Of a stretch of 18,813 bases of DNA, positions 14,487 through 18,813 are shown in pieces. Below the pieces are notes generated by a model. It saw nothing but the letters and a program-made list of their open reading frames with translations. It had not been told where the DNA came from and searched no databases. Origin of the DNA: an uncultured Oscillospiraceae bacterium (lineage in GTDB: Bacteria; Bacillota; Clostridia; Oscillospirales; Ruminococcaceae); NCBI GenBank assembly GCA_910577365.1, contig CAJTMU010000040.1:1-18813 (forward strand). The letters run 5' to 3'. A program made the position numbers and the translations under genes. Every line of letters starts with the position of its first letter. Position 1 is the stretch's first letter.

Positions 14487-15260
14487 ATGACAAAAGTAAC
14501 TTATGCTAACGAGATAAACGGACTTTCCTGCACGTTTTCGACGGACACACCGCTGATGTTTCCTGAGGATATTGACGGCTGCTCCTGCGGCTGCGACGCT
14601 ATAACCTACCGACCGCTGAACCTTAATGGGCAGCGGTTTGTTTCGTCCACGCTGACGGCTCGGACATTGGCGCTTACCGTTAATTTTGGCGGAAAAGAAA
14701 ACGGGAAATACTCCAGAAAAGAGGCCTTGAAGCGCTGGGAGGAGATACAACGCGTTTTCGTGCCGGGCAATATGGGAACGCTCACTTGGACAAACGGCAC
14801 GGAGAGCCGCTTTATAAAATGCCGCACGTCGGAGACCCCAAAGCCTGCGCAGCTGCTGCCTTATCTGTTCCGCGCAACGTTTTCTCTGACAGCGGATTAT
14901 CCCATGTGGTTCGACAGCGTGGAAAACGTCGCGGAACTTTCAACGGGCGGTGTGACGATAGAAAATCTCTGCGGACTTGAAGTGCCGTTCATCGCGGAGG
15001 TCAGCGCCGCTTCGGACGTGTTTGTTATAGTGAGAATGTCCGACGGCGCGGGAATAGGTCTGGCAAACCGCATAAATGAGGATTTCACCATAGATACCGC
15101 CGCCTGCACCGTAACCACTGCGAGCGGGGAACTTGTAAATCATCAGCTCAGCGTAAACAGCACTTTTTTCGGCATACTGCCGGGAATAAATCGCTTCAAT
15201 GTAGCGGGGCACGGCACGGTAAAGCTGAAATGGCACAAGGCTTATATGGGAATTTTTTAG
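14487..15260 (+). CDS. Distal tail protein (Dit-like)
   Basis: 257 aa hexamer-forming protein joining the tail tube to the tip. I start at ATG 14487, seven or so bases after AAAGGGGGT (14472-14480); in-frame sequence further up runs through the two terminators. The N-terminal domain carries the family's usual pattern: early strands ending CDAITYRPLNLNGQRFVSST, then LALTVNFGGK, RKEALKRWEEIQRVFVPG and GTLTWTNGTESRFIKCR, and YLFRATFSLTADYPMWFD, where a 'F.a..PyW'-like end of the tail-ring domain is typical. Residues ~150-257 form the second, beta-rich domain (VFVIVRMSDGAGIGLANR...). The stop TAG forms part of the next gene's ribosome site. Confidence 0.83.
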   Translation: MTKVTYANEINGLSCTFSTDTPLMFPEDIDGCSCGCDAITYRPLNLNGQRFVSSTLTARTLALTVNFGGKENGKYSRKEALKRWEEIQRVFVPGNMGTLTWTNGTESRFIKCRTSETPKPAQLLPYLFRATFSLTADYPMWFDSVENVAELSTGGVTIENLCGLEVPFIAEVSAASDVFVIVRMSDGAGIGLANRINEDFTIDTAACTVTTASGELVNHQLSVNSTFFGILPGINRFNVAGHGTVKLKWHKAYMGIF

Positions 15261-15269
15261 GGGGTACAA

Positions 15270-17336
15270 ATGGTTTTACAGATTTTCAGACCGCCAGGCG
15301 ATAACGAGCTTCTTCAGGACTGCAAGCTCGGAGATATTAACGATGCGGTCTCACTTGAATATGAAAAATATTTTTGCGGGGTCGGAACATTCACGCTGGA
15401 GCTCTCCCCCGCTTCTCCGTTTGCGGGGGTCATCGGGGTAAACTCGCTGATCTATTACCGCGAGGACGATATATGCTGGGTCGTGAAAAATATAAAGACC
15501 ACCGCCGAAAAGATTACAGTGACCGGTTACGATCTTAACGGGCTGCTGCTCGACCGCCTTACTCTTCCCACAGAAGGCGGAGAAGCGGGCACAGAGGGCA
15601 AGGACGCGGTAAGCGGTTCTACGGAATTCTGCGTCAAGCATTTTGTGGAGTATAACCTTATTTCCTCTCCCATGCCCGAGCGGAATGTCGCACGCCTTAT
15701 CGCTGCGGAGAACAGGGACAGAGGCATTGCGGCAGACAACTATCTTGCTTCAAAGGAATGCCTGGAGGACGTTGTGCGGACCATGTGCGGCGGCGCGGGG
15801 CTGGGGTATCGCATAAGGCTTGATCTTACGCAATCGACCTCCGAGCCGCTTCTGATATTCGACGTGCTGGAGCAGTGCGACCGCTCTGCCGACCAGGACG
15901 AGCGAAACCGCGTTATTTTCTCAGAGGGTATGCGGAATGTCGGCGGAATCGAGCGCGAGCTGGGAGTTACCGCAGAGAAAAACGCGCTCTGGTGCGAGGT
16001 TGGCGGTCTTGACGGGTTTGTTAATTCGGGGGAGAACATTCCCGCGGGCTGGGCGCGGCGTGAGGAATATGTGTCGCTGTCCGTTACCGATCCTTATAAT
16101 CAGGAGTTTGTGGACGAGGCGGCGCAAAAGGAAATGTCTGACAAATTCGCGTCCACCGACAGCCTGACTGTCGAAGCGGGGAACCCGCTGGAATATGGCG
16201 TTGTCTATGATGTTGGTGATATCGTGACGGTGTACGACCGCGAGAAGTCCGCTCAGCTGAACAGCGTTATTTCTGCCGTGACCGTCAAGCGCACTGCGAC
16301 CGAGCATACCGTTAAGCTCACCCTGGGAGAGAGCAAGCCTAAGCTGCTGGACGGATACGCGAAAAAGACAGACCTGCTCGCGAAAAATCAGAGAGATTAT
16401 CCCGCGGGTAGTTCGGGCGGCACTACTGTATATTACGCAAACAATCCCCGGGCGGTAACAGTCGGCGAAGCGTCCGAGGTGCTGCTGCAGATTCAATTTG
16501 CCGCGACAGCGACTGCCGCGCCGATTTTCGGCGCTACGCTCCAGCTTGACCTGACCTCGGGGGGCACGGTGGAATTTATACTGAATTATGACAATGTGCA
16601 TTTAATAACGTATTCGCAGCTTTATATGGCAGGGGCGGCTAACAAATCAATAACTATTCCGCTGCCCGGCACGGGAAGCGGCTCGCACGTTCTGCAGCTG
16701 TGCCTGAAATCCGCCGATGCGGTGGGGACGGCAGCCGCGGGAGCAAGCTACGGCTGGGTCATGGGCAGCGACCTTGCGGAAAACAATGCGTGGGACGGTA
16801 CGATCACCGCGCGGCAGCAGGGCGCGGTATTTCGCGTTTTGCCGCTTAACGTAACGCCCGCTCCCGCCGAAGCGATCCCCGCTGCGAAAGCCCCGCGCCC
16901 TATCGGCATAATGCCGGAGCAGGGCGGCGCGGTGTTCCGCGTCGAACCCGCCGTTATAACCGCGGTCAACGTTAACGAAGAGTTTCCGACCGCGCCGATC
17001 GGCGGCGCAAACGACGGAGACAGTGCGATCGTCATAGTATTTCCCAACCCCGTTGATCTGCGCGACGGCGCGGCGGCGCTGAGCGGCTTTACCGTGACGG
17101 CGGAGATCGGGCGCGACGTTGAGAAGCTGAGCGTTTCGGGCGTTGAACAGGTAAACCGGAGCGAACTGCGCCTTAACGTCCCCGCGCTGCCGACCGTAAC
17201 GGGCGCGTGCGCGGTAACGTACGTTTCGCGCGGCGGACTTACGGACAAGATCGGCGGACGCGCTGTCGCCGATTTTATAGTCAAATTTACGCCCGATTTC
17301 GGGCAGACGTATTCGGAAGGAGAAAACAATGCTTAA
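15270..17336 (+). CDS. Tail tip hub, ReqiPepy6 Gp37-like, with added C-terminal domains
   Basis: 688 aa. Residues 1-~355 match the siphovirus Gp37-like family: opening LQIFRPPGDNELLQDC, SLEYEKYFCGVGTFTLELS, YYREDDICWVVKNIK, VTGYDLNGLLLDRL, then RMCGGAGLGYRI-type helices, and ending YDVGDIVTVYDREKSAQLNSV with VKLTLGESKPKLLDG. This part forms the baseplate hub ring. Residues ~385-500 are a separate beta-sandwich (jelly-roll-like) domain opening TTVYYANNPRAV. Residues ~510-565 are a linker holding two copies of GAVFRV. Residues ~567-677 (SAIVIVFPNPVDLRDGAAAL... YVSRGGLTDKIGG) resemble an SwmB/Ig-like surface-binding domain. The C-terminal part is likely to touch the cell wall or saccharides. No obvious peptidase motif, so not a clear tail lysin. 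AGGGGG precedes the ATG. Confidence 0.82.
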   Translation: MVLQIFRPPGDNELLQDCKLGDINDAVSLEYEKYFCGVGTFTLELSPASPFAGVIGVNSLIYYREDDICWVVKNIKTTAEKITVTGYDLNGLLLDRLTLPTEGGEAGTEGKDAVSGSTEFCVKHFVEYNLISSPMPERNVARLIAAENRDRGIAADNYLASKECLEDVVRTMCGGAGLGYRIRLDLTQSTSEPLLIFDVLEQCDRSADQDERNRVIFSEGMRNVGGIERELGVTAEKNALWCEVGGLDGFVNSGENIPAGWARREEYVSLSVTDPYNQEFVDEAAQKEMSDKFASTDSLTVEAGNPLEYGVVYDVGDIVTVYDREKSAQLNSVISAVTVKRTATEHTVKLTLGESKPKLLDGYAKKTDLLAKNQRDYPAGSSGGTTVYYANNPRAVTVGEASEVLLQIQFAATATAAPIFGATLQLDLTSGGTVEFILNYDNVHLITYSQLYMAGAANKSITIPLPGTGSGSHVLQLCLKSADAVGTAAAGASYGWVMGSDLAENNAWDGTITARQQGAVFRVLPLNVTPAPAEAIPAAKAPRPIGIMPEQGGAVFRVEPAVITAVNVNEEFPTAPIGGANDGDSAIVIVFPNPVDLRDGAAALSGFTVTAEIGRDVEKLSVSGVEQVNRSELRLNVPALPTVTGACAVTYVSRGGLTDKIGGRAVADFIVKFTPDFGQTYSEGENNA

Positions 17337-18636
17337 AGGAAAATCAACGATCCGGCTCTTCGACGCGGCAAGCGGTCGGACAGTGGACGAACAGACGAAC
17401 GAAAACATGATAACCGACGCGGTATCAAGGCTGCTGAACCCTCCCGCAGATTACACGTCATACGGCGTCAGCCCCGCGCAGGCTTATGCCGATGCGCTAC
17501 CGCTTATAAGCAAGGGTATGGCGGGAATACTGCTTTGGGACAACACTATTGCGGAAAACGCTTCAACCGTGCTGCCGCCGAGCGGTGTCAACCAGGTCGG
17601 GCACGCAGGCGGAGCTTACAGCGGCAATAACCCATACCGCGGCTCGCTCAACGCCGCCGAAACCGCCGATATACCGAACGGTAAGCGGTTTGTGTGGGAT
17701 TTCACCACGGCGCAGGCTAACGGCGAAATAAAATGCTTGTCGTTAACGTCATTTGATGGCGGAAATACCGGCTGGGACGAAGGCGCTGACAGCACTGGTT
17801 TTTACAAATTCATCGGCAATCAGGTCACTCCGTATCTCGACGTCAACAGCTACTGCATAGGCGAAACGGAGCGTGGAGTGTGGGTGTTCGCGAGCGTAAA
17901 CAGCAAAACCGTCACGCTGAAATATTACCGCGCGTTCAACTCCGCAGCAGTCGGGCTGAGCGTCAATCCTCAGACCGCGCCCGTACTTTATGATACAAAA
18001 ACGTTTCAAAGTATCGGATATATTAAGAACCCGACGCACTGGGTAATTTACGACGGCATAGCGCACAGCGTAAGTTGCATCAACGCAGACTCGCGCACGT
18101 TTAATCACGCGGTCATAGATATCAAGAACGGGACGCTTGTCAAAGAGGAAACAATAACACTTGATACGCTGCCTGAGGGATACGAGCTGAACTCCAATTA
18201 TTCCCACGGGTATTTTTACAAGGATTGGCTGTACATCGGAGGCTTAAAGGACCGTTACTACTACCCCATGTGTTACAGCAGCGCGGGGAAATACATGGGC
18301 GAAGTGATACCCGCGGGATGGAGCGGCGGTCTCGAGACTGTCTGGGGGACATCGGACGGGTGGCTGATATTTAATCGAGGAAATATATGGGCAAAGGGAC
18401 TCAAATACCGCAAGGTGCCACATAATATCAGCGATGAATATTATTATTCAACGTGTTACAGCTATCGCGCAAACGAAATACTGCCGTATATCACGATCGG
18501 CTATAGAAGAAGCTCCTCATACCCGAGTCTATGCAAAATAACGCCATACTTAGCTACTATTAATAATCTTGCAAGCGCAGTCACGAAAACCGCTGCGCAA
18601 ACGATGAAAATAACCTATGAGATAACGGAAACGTAA
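17329..18636 (+). CDS. Tail fibre / receptor-binding candidate
   Basis: 435 aa. The ATG at 17329 lies within the last codons of the hub gene (eight-base overlap), with AAGGAG just upstream. The first ~50 residues (LKGKSTIRLFDAASGRTVDE, QTNENMITDAVSRLLNPP) match an N-terminal attachment segment common in Clostridia phage tail fibre proteins. The remainder is all-beta with many Trp, Tyr and Gly and repeated 'strand-turn-strand' units around HWVIYDGIAHSV, GYFYKDWLYIGGL and TSDGWLIFNRGNIWAKGL, consistent with a beta-propeller-like or similar receptor-binding head. No collagen-like repeat, no chaperone domain. Position directly after the tip hub supports host recognition. Domain details are inference from pattern. 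Confidence 0.7.
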   Translation: MLKGKSTIRLFDAASGRTVDEQTNENMITDAVSRLLNPPADYTSYGVSPAQAYADALPLISKGMAGILLWDNTIAENASTVLPPSGVNQVGHAGGAYSGNNPYRGSLNAAETADIPNGKRFVWDFTTAQANGEIKCLSLTSFDGGNTGWDEGADSTGFYKFIGNQVTPYLDVNSYCIGETERGVWVFASVNSKTVTLKYYRAFNSAAVGLSVNPQTAPVLYDTKTFQSIGYIKNPTHWVIYDGIAHSVSCINADSRTFNHAVIDIKNGTLVKEETITLDTLPEGYELNSNYSHGYFYKDWLYIGGLKDRYYYPMCYSSAGKYMGEVIPAGWSGGLETVWGTSDGWLIFNRGNIWAKGLKYRKVPHNISDEYYYSTCYSYRANEILPYITIGYRRSSSYPSLCKITPYLATINNLASAVTKTAAQTMKITYEITET

Positions 18637-18727
18637 GGTTAAGCCAAAAATTTGCAGTAAAATGCATTGCGAAATAAGGTATGATGTTTCGGGAAAAATT
18701 CCCCGAATAAAATAAGGAGGATTTTAT
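18637..18727. other. Short spacer with a small hairpin
   Basis: The 91 bases contain TTCGGG (18688-18693) facing CCCGAA (18702-18707), a small hairpin with no T tract, and a TATGAT (18680-18685) without a convincing -35. It may be leader structure before the last gene; neither a promoter nor a terminator can be claimed. Confidence 0.35.
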
Positions 18728-18813
18728 ATGGCGACGAAAACGGTAACATTAACAGGCGCGGAGCTTTGTGTGGACGAGCTGGGCGGCTTGAACGCACTGA
18801 TAGTGAACAACAC
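18728..18813 (+). CDS. Start of a small phage tail-region protein, 3'-truncated
   Basis: ATG at 18728 with AAGGAGG (18714-18720) at seven bases. Only 28 residues are inside the window, beginning MATKTVTLTGAELC and continuing through ELGGLNALIVNN. Short proteins opening this way (K-T-V-T-L-T/N-G, then a beta-strand and N-x-x-x-N-N) are common just after the tail fibre in Clostridia phages and are of unknown role. Family recognition is from memory of the opening and context. Confidence 0.72.
   Translation, partial: MATKTVTLTGAELCVDELGGLNALIVNN

Noticed and set aside
16647..17408. 253-codon open frame on the minus strand opposite the hub gene
   Set aside because: Antisense shadow of a GC-rich coding region; composition is Arg/Ala/Gly-rich without domain pattern and no ribosome site was seen.
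18637..18727. Promoter for the last gene (TATGAT at 18680)
   Set aside because: The best -35 (TTGCAG at 18652) is 22 bases away and no better match exists at 16-18 bases.
17329..18813. Diversity-generating retroelement target at the end of the fibre gene
   Set aside because: No template repeat, reverse transcriptase or C-type lectin pattern is visible within the window.
1..18813. CRISPR array, tRNA genes or insertion sequences
   Set aside because: No regularly spaced direct repeats, cloverleaf-like segments, transposase motifs or terminal repeats with target duplications were found by eye.

Overview
The window is the late (packaging, head, tail) region of a long-tailed siphovirus-type phage or prophage with an HK97-like head. 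Every supported gene reads on the + strand, most are spaced tightly or overlap (ATGA, TAATG), and strong AGGAGG-type ribosome sites are frequent. Together with the families seen (P27-type small terminase, DUF4417, Gp37-like tail hub, DinJ/YafQ) and a roughly balanced GC content, this points to a host in the Firmicutes, class Clostridia, probably an Oscillospiraceae/Ruminococcus-like gut or rumen bacterium. The genus is a guess. No integrase, repressor or lysis gene is in view, so prophage versus free phage cannot be decided here.

Layout. 1-1200: 3' part of the large terminase. 1216-1881: a protein with an HxHPSG...SxxD (JAB/JAMM-like) motif. 1894-2362: a self-contained cassette with its own promoter, a very acidic small protein and a terminator. 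2396-4200: prohead protease and major capsid protein. 4213-5645: four head-tail joining genes. 5678-6312: a second self-contained cassette, a dinJ/yafQ toxin-antitoxin pair between a consensus promoter and a terminator. 6339-7483: tail tube and tail assembly chaperone. 7484-7600: a gene-free gap holding an inverted repeat. 7601-10102: small terminase, DUF4417 protein and portal, all out of their usual place. 10102-13461: tape measure. 13466-14461: a third self-contained cassette, an AT-rich lipoprotein gene with an extended -10 promoter and two terminator hairpins. 14487-18636: distal tail protein, Gp37-like hub with adhesive-looking C-terminal domains, and a tail fibre/receptor-binding candidate. 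18728-end: start of another small gene.

How it works together. Terminase and portal package DNA. The protease matures the capsid. The joining proteins connect head to tail. Tube, chaperone and tape measure build the tail, and Dit, hub and fibre form the tip. Into this conventional frame are set three 'moron' cassettes, each with its own sigma-A-type promoter and intrinsic terminator, each at a boundary between functional modules: packaging/head, head/tail and tail shaft/tip. They look built to be expressed in a lysogen while the late genes are silent, which suits a host-benefit or phage-competition role. The other oddity is the order: terS-DUF4417-portal sits between the tail chaperone and the tape measure instead of around terL, and the usual portal position after terL is taken by the JAMM-like protein and the acidic-protein cassette.
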